Program-made: the position numbers and the translations under genes
Assembly (NCBI RefSeq): GCF_947387525.1
Contig: NZ_CANDNW010000006.1
Location: forward strand, 33,829-97,828
Length of the DNA: 64,000 nt
Direction: 5' to 3'
From: Limosilactobacillus viscerum
GTDB lineage: Bacteria; Bacillota; Bacilli; Lactobacillales; Lactobacillaceae
Part shown: positions 16,935 to 28,238 of the stretch, one piece after another
How the letters are laid out: each line of letters opens with the position of its first letter
Position numbering within the stretch: the first letter of the stretch is position 1
Notes under the pieces: model-generated
The model's input: only the letters and a program-made list of their open reading frames with translations
The model's database searches: none
Told to the model about the DNA's origin: nothing

Positions 16935-17666
16935 ATGGCAGATTTAGTATATCGCTCAGTGATGCGTGATATAAAACAAAAAATCCTGAAAAACCAATAT
17001 GAAGGGATGCGCTTGCCAGATGAGCGGAGCCTGTCTGAAACTTACGGGGTCAGTCGGAGTTCAATCAAGCGGGCACTTGGCATCTTAGCCCAACAGGGAA
17101 TTATCTTCAAGAAACGGGGGTCGGGGACCTTCATTAACCCGCTCTACTTGAAGAACCAGTCGCTCTTTCACTATGAAGGCAGCAACCTTGGAGTTACCGA
17201 TAGTTTCCAACTTGATGGCAAAAAGCAGGGAATCAAGCTGCTTGACTACCAGGTAGTGCCTGCAAGTGCTGACATCCAAGAGGAACTCTTCCTCAATGAT
17301 ACTGATTTTGTATACCAAATCAAACGGTTGCGGTTGATTGATGACCAGCCGTTCATGATTGAGACGGGCTTTATCCCAATCAAAATTGTGCCCACCTTGT
17401 CGCCAGCGGTAGTTAACAGCTCAATTTTTAACTACCTTGAAGACAACATGGGGAAGCGGGTTACGAAGTCCTTCACCACGATCAGCGTGTCGCCATCGAC
17501 GGGGGATGACCAGGACTTGCTGAAGCTGGAACCAACCGAACCGGTAGGAGTAATGGACGGTGTCTTCTTCCTTGATGATGGAACGCCGTTTGAGGTATCC
17601 AGCATGCGGATCCACTACAAGTATATGCGGTATAGCACCTTTATTAACCTTGACCAAGAAGGATAG
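16935..17666 (+). CDS. GntR-family regulator with UTRA effector domain
   Basis: A 243-residue regulator. The N-terminal winged helix has LPDERSLSETYGVSRSSIKRALGILAQQGIIFKKRGSGTF, the classical GntR pattern. The remainder is a UTRA ligand-binding domain (YQIKRLRLIDDQPFMIETGFIP, then SSMRIHYKYMRY). UTRA regulators of this kind usually respond to phosphosugars or related small molecules. Neighbours give no clear target: ybaK is divergent and an acyltransferase is convergent. A GGACC-15-GGTCC inverted repeat (16838-16862) and a TATACT box lie upstream and may be its own control region. Confidence 0.9.
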   Translation: MADLVYRSVMRDIKQKILKNQYEGMRLPDERSLSETYGVSRSSIKRALGILAQQGIIFKKRGSGTFINPLYLKNQSLFHYEGSNLGVTDSFQLDGKKQGIKLLDYQVVPASADIQEELFLNDTDFVYQIKRLRLIDDQPFMIETGFIPIKIVPTLSPAVVNSSIFNYLEDNMGKRVTKSFTTISVSPSTGDDQDLLKLEPTEPVGVMDGVFFLDDGTPFEVSSMRIHYKYMRYSTFINLDQEG

Positions 17667-17672
17667 AAGACG

Positions 17673-17718
17673 AAGTGGTCCAGAGTTCGACGTTTGCCAA
17701 ACCCTGGACCACTTTTTG
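17673..17718. terminator. bidirectional terminator
   Basis: AGTGGTCCAG pairs with CTGGACCACT, followed by TTTTT. It closes the GntR gene and the convergent acyltransferase gene. Confidence 0.85.
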
Positions 17719-17721
17719 AAT

Positions 17722-18837
17722 TTATCCATTCTTTAATCGGCCTGCCCCTAAAAGCCGTTTGATCCAGCTCCATCCGCAGTGTGCACCGTATGCAAATGCA
17801 AATGAGAGGATGATGGTGGCGGCTACTAGTAGCGGAAACTTGATAACTAGCGGCATGTGTGGTGCGACGAGGCCGAGCCCGTGCCAGCACCAGTAAAGCC
17901 AGAATACATGACCCAGGAAGGAACGGTGGGCGTAAGTAGCAATCCAGTGGATCGCTGGCAGCCACTGGTTGCCATACTTCTGCAAGTAGAGCAGGACGGT
18001 GGCTACTAGGCCAATTGAACTCAAGTTATAAAACACCATCGATGGGAGGTAGTAAGGAGCATTGGTTAACCGCACCGGGAAACCATAGCTGAAGAAGTTA
18101 GCGGTCACGATATATAAGAAGACCAGCCAGCAGGCCAACTGGGCTAGCCAGTGCTGCATCAGCCACGGTGCTAACTTCTGGTAAAAAGCCCAGAACAGAG
18201 TGCCACTCACCCCGAAGATAAGGAAACTCGGAAAGATCCGGTCAACGAGGTACCAGTTGGTAGCCTCGGGTCCGTGAAAGATTTGCACCTTATACGTGAA
18301 GTGCCAGCAGAGCTCGAATAATAGGGCGAGGGCAAAAACGATGATTCCGCGCCGTGGACGGTGCTGGACAAAGCGGCACAACCACCAGAAAACCGGCATG
18401 ATGATAATAAACTGCAGCATCATGACGTTGTACCAGAGGTGGGGCGCCGCGTTCCCGTTGATGAACTGCCAGCAAAATCCCTGCCAGTTGCGGTAGTGGT
18501 GGTGCTGCTGGAGCTGGGGCATCAATAATAGGTAAATGGTTGTCCACAGGATTGATGGAACGAAGAGAACGTGCCAGCGGTTCCGCATAAAGGTGGGATA
18601 GCCACGAAGCGTTGCACCCGGGTGAGTACGGACGGTGGAAAAGAGGATCCCGAAGATGAAGGCGGGGGCACTGAACTTGATTGCCTCGTAGATTCCACCC
18701 AGGAAAAACTGCTGGCCGGGGCCAGAAGCCGATCCCGTCATAAAGGAAATTACCGACTGGGTCATCACGGTGGAGACGGCCATGACCTTGGAGAAATCAC
18801 CCACGTCAGCCTGGTTTAATTTATCAAATTGCGTCGT
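17722..18837 (-). CDS. acyltransferase-3 family membrane protein (start codon unusual)
   Basis: Polytopic membrane protein with about ten segments. It resembles acyltransferase family 3 (O-acetylation of surface glycans or similar), with NRWHVLFVPSILWTTIYLL, HLWYNVMMLQFIIIMPVFWWL and several later segments in the expected order. The only standard start in frame is GTG 18804, which has no ribosome binding site. A perfect AGGAGG lies at 18851-18846; eight bases after it stands ACG (18837-18835) in frame, with ATA and AAA also in frame. The coordinates given assume initiation at that ACG, adding 11 residues. If GTG 18804 is used the protein has 360 residues. The gene could also be silenced by a start-codon mutation. 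Confidence 0.75.
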   Translation of the reverse strand, partial: TTQFDKLNQADVGDFSKVMAVSTVMTQSVISFMTGSASGPGQQFFLGGIYEAIKFSAPAFIFGILFSTVRTHPGATLRGYPTFMRNRWHVLFVPSILWTTIYLLLMPQLQQHHHYRNWQGFCWQFINGNAAPHLWYNVMMLQFIIIMPVFWWLCRFVQHRPRRGIIVFALALLFELCWHFTYKVQIFHGPEATNWYLVDRIFPSFLIFGVSGTLFWAFYQKLAPWLMQHWLAQLACWLVFLYIVTANFFSYGFPVRLTNAPYYLPSMVFYNLSSIGLVATVLLYLQKYGNQWLPAIHWIATYAHRSFLGHVFWLYWCWHGLGLVAPHMPLVIKFPLLVAATIILSFAFAYGAHCGWSWIKRLLGAGRLKNG

Positions 18838-19017
18838 TTTTATCGCCTCCTAAACTATTACAAATATTACATTTTTAAGTATACAACATGCGGGCAAACT
18901 GCGTTTAAATCATTGCTATTATGCGGTTTATAGCTGGCCAGCACGGGAGTGGAAAGTTAAAGAACAGCTAAAGAAAATTAAAATTTGATAATTGGACCGT
19001 ATCAATTTTCAAAAAGG

Positions 19018-19047
19018 TTGACTTTAAACAAAAACAGTTTATCATAA
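19018..19047 (+). promoter_or_regulatory. promoter of the phosphoketolase gene
   Basis: TTGACT (19018-19023) followed by TATCAT with 16-base spacing (CATAAT also lies close), about 80 bases before the start codon. The rest of the 290-base upstream gap is AT-rich and shows no other gene. Confidence 0.55.
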
Positions 19048-19125
19048 TACATGTAAATTGAATGATTTACGTTAGTTGTTAGAAGCACAAACGTATTGAT
19101 TTATTCAGAAGGAGTGTTTATTAGA

Positions 19126-21537
19126 ATGGCAGTAGATTACGATTCCAAGCAATACTTGGAAAGTGTTGACGCTTACTGGCGTGCAGCCAACTACCTTTCA
19201 GTTGGTACATTGTTCTTAATGAGCGACCCATTATTACGTCAACCATTACAAGCAAAAGACGTTAAGCCAAAGCCAATTGGTCACTGGGGTACGATTGTTC
19301 CTCAAAACTTCATTTACGCACACTTGAACCGTGTAATTAAGAAGTACGACCTTGACATGTTCTACATTGAAGGTTCAGGTCACGGTGGCCAAGTTATGGT
19401 TAATAACTCATACTTGGACGGTTCCTACACCGAAATTTACCCAGAATACACACAAGACGAAAACGGAATGGCTAAGTTGTTCAAGCACTTCTCATTCCCA
19501 GGCGGTACTGCATCACACGCCGCACCTGAAACTCCAGGTTCAATCCACGAAGGTGGGGAACTTGGTTACTCACTTTCACACGGTGTTGGTGCCATCTTAG
19601 ATAACCCAGACGTTATCGCCGCTGTTGAAATCGGTGATGGTGAAGCTGAAACTGGTCCTCTGGCCGCTTCATGGTTCTCAGACAAGTTCATCAACCCAAT
19701 CAAGGATGGTGCGGTATTACCAATCATCCAAATCAACGGTTTCAAGATTTCTAACCCTACTATCCTTTCACGGATGAGCGACGAAGAACTTACTAAGTAC
19801 TTCGAAGGTATGGGTTGGGAACCACACTTCGTTTCTGCATACAAGGAAGCTGACCGTGAAGGTGAATTCAACGGTTACAAGGACCACATGCAGGTTCACG
19901 AAGAAATGGCTAAGACTCTTGATACTGTTATCGAAAAGATCAAGGCTATCCAAAAGAACGCTCGTGAAAACAACGACGATTCTCTTCCAACTTGGCCAAT
20001 GATCATCTTGCGTGCTCCTAAGGGCTGGACCGGTCCTAAGGAAGACCTTGATGGCAACCCAATCGAAAACTCATTCCGTGCTCACCAGATTCCTATTCCG
20101 GTATCACAAGATGACATGGAACACAAGGACATGCTTGTTGACTGGATGAAGTCATACAAGCCTGAAGAATTGTTCGACGAAAACGGTCACCCAGTTGACT
20201 TAGTTGAACAAAACACTCCAGAAGGCAACAAGCGGATGGCTATGAACCCTATCACTAACGGTGGTATCGATCCTAAGCCATTAGTATTGCCTAACTACCG
20301 CGACTTTGCCGTTGATATTCAAAACCACGGTACTGTTGTAAAGCAAGACATGCTTGAATGGGGTAAGTACCTCAGCAAGATGGCAGAACTGAACCCAGAT
20401 ACTTTCCGTGGTTTCGGTCCTGATGAATCTAAGTCAAACCGTCTGTACGCATTCCTTGACAACGACAAGCGTCAATGGATGGAAGGTATTCACGAACCAA
20501 ACGATGAAAACCTTGCCCACAGTGGTCGGATGATTGATTCACAACTGTCAGAACACCAAGCAGAAGGTTTCCTTGAAGGTTACACTCTGACTGGTCGTCA
20601 CGGATTCTTCGCAACTTACGAAGCATTCGGTCGTGTTGTTGACTCCATGCTGACTCAACACATGAAGTGGTTACGGAAGGCTAAGGACCTCTACTGGCGT
20701 AAGCAATACCCAGCATTGAACTTCGTTGATACTTCAACTGTCTTCCAACAAGACCATAACGGTTACACTCACCAAGATCCAGGTCTGTTGACTCACATGT
20801 TCGAAAAGGAACGTCCAGACCTTGTTAAGGAATACCTGCCAGCAGATACTAACTCTCTGTTAGCCGTATCCAACAAGGCATTCAACGACCAAGAATGCAT
20901 CAACATCTTCGTAACTTCCAAGCACCCACGTGCACAATGGTTCTCCATTGACGAAGCTACTGAACTGGTTGACAACGGTCTTGGCTACATCGACTGGGCT
21001 TCTACTGACCAAGGTAGCGAACCAGACGTTGTATTTGCTTCAGCTGGTACTGAACCTACTGAAGAAGCTCTTGCCGCAATCGACATTCTGCACGACAACT
21101 TCCCAGAACTGAAGATTCGTTACATCAACATCATCGAAATCATGAAGTTGATGAAGCAAGACAAGAACCCAGAAGGTCTGTCAGATGCTGAATTTAACCA
21201 ATACTTCACTACTGACAAGCCAGTTATCTTTGCATGGCACGGTTTCCGTGACATGATCCAAGCTCTGTTCTTCGAACGTGCAAACCACAACCTTCACATC
21301 CACTCATACGAAGAAAATGGTGACATCACCACTCCATTCGACATGCGTGTATTGAACGAACTGGACCGGTTCCACTTAGCTAAGGACGCTATCCAAAACA
21401 TCCCTGGCTACGAACAAAAGGGTGCTTCATTTGTTGCCAAGATGGACAACATGATCAACAAGCACAACCACTACATCCGTTCAGAAGGTAAGGACTTGCC
21501 AGAAGTTACTAACTGGACTTGGAAGGGTCTTAAGTAA
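19126..21537 (+). CDS. xfp: xylulose 5-phosphate/fructose 6-phosphate phosphoketolase
   Basis: Central enzyme of heterofermentative glycolysis: xylulose 5-phosphate plus phosphate to glyceraldehyde 3-phosphate and acetyl phosphate, using thiamine diphosphate. 803 residues, the normal family length. Seen are [17 protein letters not shown] near residue 85, the thiamine-diphosphate motif [24 protein letters not shown] and [13 protein letters not shown] in the second half. ATG 19126 follows AGAAGGAG. Codon choice is strikingly uniform (AAG, GAA, AAC, CAC, TAC, GTT), unlike its neighbours, as expected for one of the most abundant proteins. Monocistronic, with its own promoter and terminator. Confidence 0.97.
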   Translation: MAVDYDSKQYLESVDAYWRAANYLSVGTLFLMSDPLLRQPLQAKDVKPKPIGHWGTIVPQNFIYAHLNRVIKKYDLDMFYIEGSGHGGQVMVNNSYLDGSYTEIYPEYTQDENGMAKLFKHFSFPGGTASHAAPETPGSIHEGGELGYSLSHGVGAILDNPDVIAAVEIGDGEAETGPLAASWFSDKFINPIKDGAVLPIIQINGFKISNPTILSRMSDEELTKYFEGMGWEPHFVSAYKEADREGEFNGYKDHMQVHEEMAKTLDTVIEKIKAIQKNARENNDDSLPTWPMIILRAPKGWTGPKEDLDGNPIENSFRAHQIPIPVSQDDMEHKDMLVDWMKSYKPEELFDENGHPVDLVEQNTPEGNKRMAMNPITNGGIDPKPLVLPNYRDFAVDIQNHGTVVKQDMLEWGKYLSKMAELNPDTFRGFGPDESKSNRLYAFLDNDKRQWMEGIHEPNDENLAHSGRMIDSQLSEHQAEGFLEGYTLTGRHGFFATYEAFGRVVDSMLTQHMKWLRKAKDLYWRKQYPALNFVDTSTVFQQDHNGYTHQDPGLLTHMFEKERPDLVKEYLPADTNSLLAVSNKAFNDQECINIFVTSKHPRAQWFSIDEATELVDNGLGYIDWASTDQGSEPDVVFASAGTEPTEEALAAIDILHDNFPELKIRYINIIEIMKLMKQDKNPEGLSDAEFNQYFTTDKPVIFAWHGFRDMIQALFFERANHNLHIHSYEENGDITTPFDMRVLNELDRFHLAKDAIQNIPGYEQKGASFVAKMDNMINKHNHYIRSEGKDLPEVTNWTWKGLK

Positions 21538-21573
21538 TCATCTGCTGATTACTAATTAAACACTTAATAAATG

Positions 21574-21611
21574 AAAAGAGCGATAGCTTAATGCTGTCGC
21601 TCTTTTTTATT
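21574..21611 (+). terminator. terminator after xfp
   Basis: AAAAGAGCGA(T)AGC pairs with GC(TG)TCGCTCTTTTTT. The following 230 bases up to the adhesin remnant are AT-rich with no convincing gene. Confidence 0.85.
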
Positions 21612-21943
21612 TACGTTGATTTAGTGGCAAAATGTGGGAAAACATGGTTTCAATTACTCCTAATATTATTAAATTGCTTAATCGGCTATAGGCTGGATAC
21701 CTTGATAGATAAGGGATTACAGGCGGATAACGATCTTGCTATTCGGTGTATCGATTGATAAAACGTTTAGCAATAGATTAGTGAGCACACTATTAACCAA
21801 TAGCCTATATATGAAATATTTTACATATCTAAAAATAAATTTATATCGTAGTAACCCTTGATATAACAGGGATTGCCAACTTTTCACTAAATTTATCTTT
21901 TGAGCCAGAAGCACAAACCATCACCACAACAGTTGGTTCAACT

Positions 21944-24900
21944 TTGTCTTCAACTGCTACTGATCCAACTGGTGTTAAATCAGGTATTAAAGACTTCATC
22001 GGTGTTGATGGAACTAAATCAGCTGATGCAAACGGAAATGTTGATTGGACTAAGAGTCACTGGTACAATGCATCTACCGATGGGACTGAATACAACAAGC
22101 AGTTTACTGTAATTGATAAAGATGGTAATAGTTCAGTTGTTAACACACCTAAAGTTGCTGACTTGAGTAAAGCTGGTTCAACCTCTAACACTGCAACTAT
22201 TGTATACAAAGACGGTTCAATGAACTTTGTCGATGTTCCAATTACTGTTACTGATGGTCAAACCCCTGTAACGCCAACAACTCCAACTAAGACTGAAGCT
22301 GATCAATATGATCCTAAGGGCCAAAACGTTACTACAACTGTCAATGTTCTTCCTGATGCTAAGAATGGTATCAGCAACGTATCTGACTTGCCATCAAATG
22401 CTACTTACACTTGGGCAACTCAGCCTGATGTTTCAAAGGCCGGCACTGTTCCAGCTATTGTTAATGTTACCTATGGTGACGGTTCACAAGACCAAGTTCC
22501 TGTAAACGTCATTATTAATGATGCTAACAACAATGTTCCTGACACTACTGGGGATGCTGAAGCTAATGACCCACAAGGTCAAGAAGTAACGACGATTGGT
22601 AAGACGCCAGATGCTAAGGACGCTATCAAGTGGCCAGCAGGTCAACCGGTAGACGGCAATGGTACTGCCATTGATCCAAGCACGATCACTTACAAGTGGT
22701 CCAGTGTTCCTGACGTTTACAGTCAGGGCGAACACCCAGGCGTTGTTCAAATCACCTACCCAGATGGTACCGTTGACTTCGTACCAGCAACGGTTGATGT
22801 TACTAACACGCCAACTGGGAAGCACACAAATATTCCAGAAAGTGGAACGGTTCCTGATGCCGGGACAGTTATTGATTGGGGCAATGGTAATTCGGCACCA
22901 ACTACTGATCCAAATTACCCAGGCAAGACAACTTCTCACGAATGGACAACTAAGCCTGACCCAACTAAGCCTGGTGATCAAACTGGTGTTGTCACCATTA
23001 CCTACCCTAACGGTGAAAAGGTTCCTGTCCAGGTTCCAGTAAGGGTAACAACTCCAACCAGTGCTACTGCTCCATATGCTGATCCTATCAACTACAAGTA
23101 CAATCAGACTGTGCCAACTGACTCTTCTACTATTGGTTCATATGTAACTTGGCCAAGTGGTACTGCACCTGATACGTCAAAGGCAAACACTACCCAAAAC
23201 GCATTGATCATTGCAACTTACACGGATCCAAACGATAGTACTCAGCAGATCCAGAAGAAGATTCCAGTAATTGTTAACGTTGGTTCCATGGCTGATTACT
23301 ACACACCATCTGCTACTGACCTGACAGTTCCTCACAACGCTGACATGAGCAAGTATGCAGCATCAAAGCAAATTTCTGGTGTTCCATCAAATGTTGTCAG
23401 CTACGATGCTTGGGCACCAATGCCGGTCACTCAAGTTGCTGGTACGCAACCAACAATGATTAAGGTTACCTACACCGATGGTTCATTTGACTATGTTCCA
23501 CTGAACGTTCACGTTTACGCACCAGAATATGCTGAAACCTCAGTTGCTCAAGGTGGTACTCAAACGGTTACACCAACCTGGACTGCTGACAAGGGTGATC
23601 AAAAAGTTTCCTTCGCTTCAACGGCTGGCACTCCTTCATGGGCAACTGTTGATACTGATGGTACTGTTACCCTGAAACCAGGTACTGATGTCAATGCCGG
23701 TGGTTACGCAATTCCAGTTCAAGTCACTTACAACAACGGATCAAAGGAAACTGTTTACGTTCCGGTAATGGTTACTGGTAATGGCCAGGAAGACAATAAT
23801 ACCTGGACTGTCAACGGCGATACCATGCGGTCATTCTCAATCAATACCTTCGATACTCACAAGACGAACGATGGTAGCGGTAATGCCATGGCTGGTGTCA
23901 ACCCGCCACAGATTGGGACGATCTCCTATGCTAAGGAAGCCTACAACAAGCAGACTCACCAGTACAAGGATGTTGCAAAGATCACCTACAAGCTGAATAA
24001 TGACAAGACGAAGTACGTTGTTGATTCCATTCTTCTGAACGGTCAAACAATTAGCAACCCAACCCTTGCCCAAGTTCAACAAGTCAAGAGTGATGCTGTC
24101 TTAGAATTCAATGCTACTGACGTTACGACTAGTTGGATGCCAGCATCTGATCAATGGTCAGAAGGTAAGGACCGGACTCCTAATACCGATGCTTCTAACT
24201 TCAATACCAAGGGCGATGGCAATCCAGGCTCAGGCACTAAGACTTCAACGGCACAGTCACAATATGGTGATCCAAATGGTGACCAACGTTCAACTGAATC
24301 ACAACTATCTGGTAACTCACGTGCTCGGGCAAACATTGAATTGTCTGGTGATGCTCAAAACATCTTTGGTGTAGCACATGAAGGTTGGATCAACGTCTTC
24401 GGTAACTTCTACGGTGCTGAAACTAACCAAACTCTTACCTTCAAGCAAGGCCAAGACATTTCTAACCTTACTCAAGACCAATACCGTCAATTGATTAACG
24501 TTACTGACCTTGGTGCTGCTGGTTGGAACGGTGTCAACGTCAACCCTAATGCTCCACAAGTATTGGCTTATGTTCCAGGCACTGATACCGCTAAGACCTT
24601 CACGATGAGCTGGGCTCCTAATGGTCAACCATCAACTGAAACTGTTAAGAACGGTGTCTCCGGTACTGTTCGGATTCACTTTAACGATGGTACTTGGCTT
24701 GATATTCCAGCAACGATCAACGTTGTTGCTGACCCAGATGCTGGTAAGACTGATCAAGACAAGACTGAATTCACTCAAAAGATTGTCTACACTTACAATG
24801 GTAAGGAAGTTGCTACAACTAACATTGACAACATCGCTAAGGGTACTGACGTTTCTGCCGCTACCCTGAAGTCAACAATTGATGCCAATGTTCCTAACAA

Positions 24901-25180
24901 CTACTCAATTGCAGCTGGCTACACTTACCCAGCCGGCTTGACTAACGTTACTGCAACTCCAACCATTCTCTATGTTCCATTAACGTTGAACAGTGGTGAA
25001 ACATTCAGCGACACTGGTAAGATTGTTTACCGGACTGAAGATGGTACTCATACTTGGGACGGTAACACGATCAAGAGTAACGATGGTGATATCTTAACTG
25101 CTGCTCTGCTGAAGGACTTAGCTGACCAAAAGGTTCCAGCTGGTTACCACATTATCAAGTACCAGCAAGTTACACCGTAA
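21944..25180 (+). pseudogene. LPXTG surface adhesin, front part (5' truncated, frameshifted at its end)
   Basis: An open frame of 1078 codons made of Rib/alpha-like repeats of roughly 75-90 residues (pattern DPKGQNVTT...LPSNATYTW...VNVTYGDGSQDQVPVNV), followed by a non-repeat region and then longer repeats near the end. It has no signal peptide, no YSIRK motif, no ATG and no ribosome binding site. The frame is open back to 21839 and simply begins within a repeat; the first possible start is a TTG. The frame ends at 25180, while the continuation is read in another frame. It therefore looks like a 5'-truncated, frameshifted surface-protein gene whose codons are otherwise well kept. Confidence 0.75.
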
Positions 25181-25350
25181 CTGGTGATAAATTTACCATT
25201 CCAGTTATCGTTGCTAAGAATGAACCATCCACTCCAACAACTCAAAACTTTAATCAAGATATTCAGTACAAGACTGCTGATGGTACTGTTGTTAAGACTG
25301 CATCTGGTGTAATTACTGGTACCTTAACTAACGGTTCAGGAACTGTTGCA

Positions 25351-26418
25351 ATGAATGATGCTAACAGCCTGATTGACAGCAACATCCCAACTGGTTACCA
25401 CTATGTATCTGGTAAGTTGACTCAAAATGAAACTGTTAATAGTGCAAATCCAGCTGCATTGGTTGTAATTGTTGCTCAAGATGGTGGTCAAGTAACTCCA
25501 CCTGCTACTAAGAAGGCATCTGTAACTTACACATTCCACGATGACACTGACAACAAGACTGTTGGTACTCCTGTTGTGGTAACTGGTAATGAAGGTCAAA
25601 CTCTTCCAACTGGCTTAGTAATTCCTAGTGGTTACAAGTTAGCTGAAGGTCAAACTCTTCCAACTACTGTTACTATTCCTGGTAGCGATGAAGCTGTCAT
25701 TATCCACCTTGTACACGCCACTACTCCTGTAACACCAGGTCAACCAGGCGTTACCCCAGATAACCCTGACTACGCTGACCTCTTCCACAAGGTAACGCGG
25801 ACGATCAACGTTGAAAACCCTGTTACCCACAGCACTGACACGACTGAAGAAACTGTTGAATTTGGTCGGACTGGTGTCAAGGATGACGTTACTGGTGAAT
25901 TTCTGCCAGACCAATTCGGTGCATGGAAGGTTTACAACACTGCTAACAACACCTTAACTGATGAAACTACTGGTACTTGGAACGAATTCGATGCTCCAGA
26001 ATTCAGTGGCTACACTCCAAGTCAAGCAGTTGTTGAAGCTAAGACCGTTAATGCTACTACTCCAGACGAAACTGTAACGATTACTTACAGCAAGGCTGAT
26101 AATGGTGACCACGGTAACGGTGGCAACACTAACCCAACACCAAACCCTGGTGACAACAATAACAACCAAGGTAACAACGGCAATAACGGTAATAACAACA
26201 ACAGAAATGGCAACGGTAACGGTATCAGCAATGGCAACGGCAATGGTGGCATTACTACCGACAACAATAACAACGGTAATAACGGCAACAAGGCTCAAGC
26301 CAAGACCTTACCACAAACTGGTAACCAATCTAACGCTGCTTCTGTCGCAGGATTAGGCTTAGCTTCCGTCATGGCTATGCTCGGTCTCTCCGGCTACAAG
26401 AAGCGCGAAGATAAGTAA
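25351..26418 (+). pseudogene. LPXTG surface adhesin, rear part with Mub-like repeat and sortase signal
   Basis: The continuation of the preceding adhesin in a different frame (open from 25090; first ATG at 25351). It encodes the end of the repeat region, a MucBP-like segment (KASVTYTFHDDTDNKTVG) and a Mub-B2-like repeat (VTRTINVENPVTHSTDTTEE). An Asn/Gly/Asn-rich linker and a sortase signal LPQTGN follow at 26308-26325, with a hydrophobic anchor and KKRED tail. In an intact protein this end would be covalently attached to peptidoglycan. Joining needs one missing base somewhere in 25090-25180, most likely near 25165. A sequencing or assembly error cannot be excluded. Confidence 0.75.
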
Positions 26419-26470
26419 TTGCCGCGTCTCCCCCTAGATATATGTATAATTGATAGCATGCGGCAATTTT

Positions 26471-26516
26471 GAAAGAGGCGTGTGATGGTGAAACCCACCA
26501 TCCCGCCTCTTTTGTT
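26471..26516 (+). terminator. terminator after the adhesin gene
   Basis: AAAGAGGCG and GATGGTG pair with CACCATC and CGCCTCTTTTG, with one-base mismatches between helices; a T-rich run follows. Confidence 0.8.
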
Positions 26517-26525
26517 TTCCCACCA

Positions 26526-26574
26526 AAAACAGGACTAACGATCGGTCACCCCGGTCGCTAGCCCTGTTTTATTT
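26526..26574. terminator. second terminator-like hairpin
   Basis: AAAACAGG and CTAACG pair with CG-TAG and CCTGTTTT around a loop ATCGGTCACCCCGGT. It lies between the adhesin remnant and the ROK gene. Confidence 0.7.
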
Positions 26575-26653
26575 AAACAACTCCCACCAACATGGTATGC
26601 AGACGGTTGCAGCGGTATAATACTAGTAATTAGTCAACAGGAGAGTGGTCAAA

Positions 26654-27562
26654 ATGCAACGTCATTATCTAAGTATTGATATTGGTGGCACGTCAATCAA
26701 GAGAGCCCGAATTGATCATTCTGGAAATATCATTAGCAGCACGAAGACGCCGACACCACGCGAAAAGGGGGCCTTCCTTGCGGTAATCAAGCAAATCATC
26801 ACCGCTAACCGGAGCGTCAATGCGCTCTGCGTCAGCGTTCCCGGGATTGTGGACCCCCGGACCGGCATTGTGCAGTTTACTGGTGCCCTTGGTTTTATGG
26901 GTAACTTTGCCTTTGCCGACTACCTCCGTCAATTCTCTGGCTTACCGGTGTTTGTTGGTAATGATGCCAATTGTGCAACCCTTGCAGAAATGTGGTTAGG
27001 ACGGCTCAATGGGATAAACAGCGGTGCCGTGGTTACGCTCGGTACGTCGGTCGGCGGCGGATTAATGCTTAACCAGCGCCTTTTCGTCGGTCCCCATTTT
27101 CGGGCTGGTGAACTCAGTGCAATTGTGAATAACCACGACTATCATGACCTTCATGAAGCGACGGTGGGGGCAAGCACTTCGGCGGTGAAAATGATTGAGG
27201 CAGTCGCCACGGCCTGTGGTTTGCCAGATAAGAAGGATGGCCGCCGGGCGTTCGTTGAGATTAACAACCGGGACCCGCAAGCATGGGCGATCTTTACGGC
27301 CTTTTGCCGCCGGGTGGCTGTGCTCCTCATAAACGTCCAGGCAGTTGTTGACCTGGAGCGGGTCCTAATTGGTGGTGGCATTAGTGCGCAGCCAGTAGTT
27401 GTCAGTGAGATCCGGCACCAATTTAAGCTTCTCCAGGATGGTGACCGGCGGCTTCATGATGATGTCCAGATGCCGGAGATTGAGGCCGCCCAGTTTGGTA
27501 ATGAAGCGAACTTGTTAGGTGCACTGTATGGATTACTGTTGCAGGTAGAGAAAGAAGAATGA
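26654..27562 (+). CDS. ROK-family sugar kinase
   Basis: A 302-residue ROK protein with an intact phosphate-binding motif SIDIGGTSIKRARID and a second ATP-site motif GGGISAQP, plus NDANCATLAEMWLG around the catalytic aspartate. The zinc-binding CxCGxxGCxE motif of glucokinase-like ROK members is absent; that stretch reads NNHDYHDLHEATVG. It is therefore a zinc-less ROK kinase with unknown sugar. ATG 26654 lies eight bases after AGGAG; an in-frame GTG at 26645 is less well placed. Probably co-transcribed with the next membrane protein. Confidence 0.87.
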   Translation: MQRHYLSIDIGGTSIKRARIDHSGNIISSTKTPTPREKGAFLAVIKQIITANRSVNALCVSVPGIVDPRTGIVQFTGALGFMGNFAFADYLRQFSGLPVFVGNDANCATLAEMWLGRLNGINSGAVVTLGTSVGGGLMLNQRLFVGPHFRAGELSAIVNNHDYHDLHEATVGASTSAVKMIEAVATACGLPDKKDGRRAFVEINNRDPQAWAIFTAFCRRVAVLLINVQAVVDLERVLIGGGISAQPVVVSEIRHQFKLLQDGDRRLHDDVQMPEIEAAQFGNEANLLGALYGLLLQVEKEE

Positions 27563-27566
27563 GCTT

Positions 27567-28238
27567 GTGAATGCTAATAATTCGATGACCACCCGGGTGT
27601 TTGCCCTCTTACTGGGGCTGGTGGTTAATGCGTTTGGTAATGGGCTAACGGTGGCGACCAATATGGGTGCGGCGCCGTGGACCGCGGCCGAGGTTAACCT
27701 TGCCTACTTGACCCATCTCTCGGTAGGGATGGTGATGTTTATCGTTGGGGTTCTGGTAGCGGTGGCTAACCAGCTGCTGATTCGGCAGTGGGATAAGTGG
27801 CGCTTCTTTGGTGAGGTGGCCTTTATTGCGGGCTTTAGCTACTTTATTGATGTATTTATTGCCTTCTTTAGCTGGGTGGGCATTCCACACTGGCCGCTGC
27901 TGGTTCGGATAGTGCTGTGCTTTACCGGTGTGGTAATCTTCTGTGCGGCAATTTCGCTTTACCAACGTGCTAATTTAATCATGCACCCGAATGATGATAC
28001 GACTAATATTTTACGTTTCATCTACTTTAAGGGCCGGGTGGTGGTTGCCCAGCTGGTTAATTTTCTGGTCCCGTTAGTGGCAATTATTGTAACGGTGGTA
28101 TTTACCCACCACGTGTACTCGGTGAATATCGGGACCGTGTTCTGCCTGCTTTGCAACGGACCGTTGATTGGGATCGCGGACCGACACTTGTGGCATGGCC
28201 TACACCATAATTTCCGGGTGAAAAACGAAAAGGATTAA
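27567..28238 (+). CDS. YczE/YyaS-type membrane protein
   Basis: A 223-residue membrane protein with about five segments. NAFGNGLTVATNMGAAPWTAAE is the family's first conserved region, and the later HPNDDTTNILRF also matches the YczE/YyaS group. Its role is not known. GTG 27567 starts four bases after the kinase stop, so translation is probably coupled. Its stop codon overlaps the end of a convergent truncated toxin frame. Confidence 0.8.
   Translation: MNANNSMTTRVFALLLGLVVNAFGNGLTVATNMGAAPWTAAEVNLAYLTHLSVGMVMFIVGVLVAVANQLLIRQWDKWRFFGEVAFIAGFSYFIDVFIAFFSWVGIPHWPLLVRIVLCFTGVVIFCAAISLYQRANLIMHPNDDTTNILRFIYFKGRVVVAQLVNFLVPLVAIIVTVVFTHHVYSVNIGTVFCLLCNGPLIGIADRHLWHGLHHNFRVKNEKD

Noticed and set aside
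22484-22981. 165-codon minus-strand frame within the adhesin repeats
   Set aside because: Repeats on the opposite strand keep antisense frames open by chance; the translation is Trp/Ser-rich and unlike any protein.
26102-26356. Low-complexity Thr/Val/Met frame in the Asn-Gly linker
   Set aside because: Out-of-frame reading of an AAC/GGT-rich repeat; not a separate gene.
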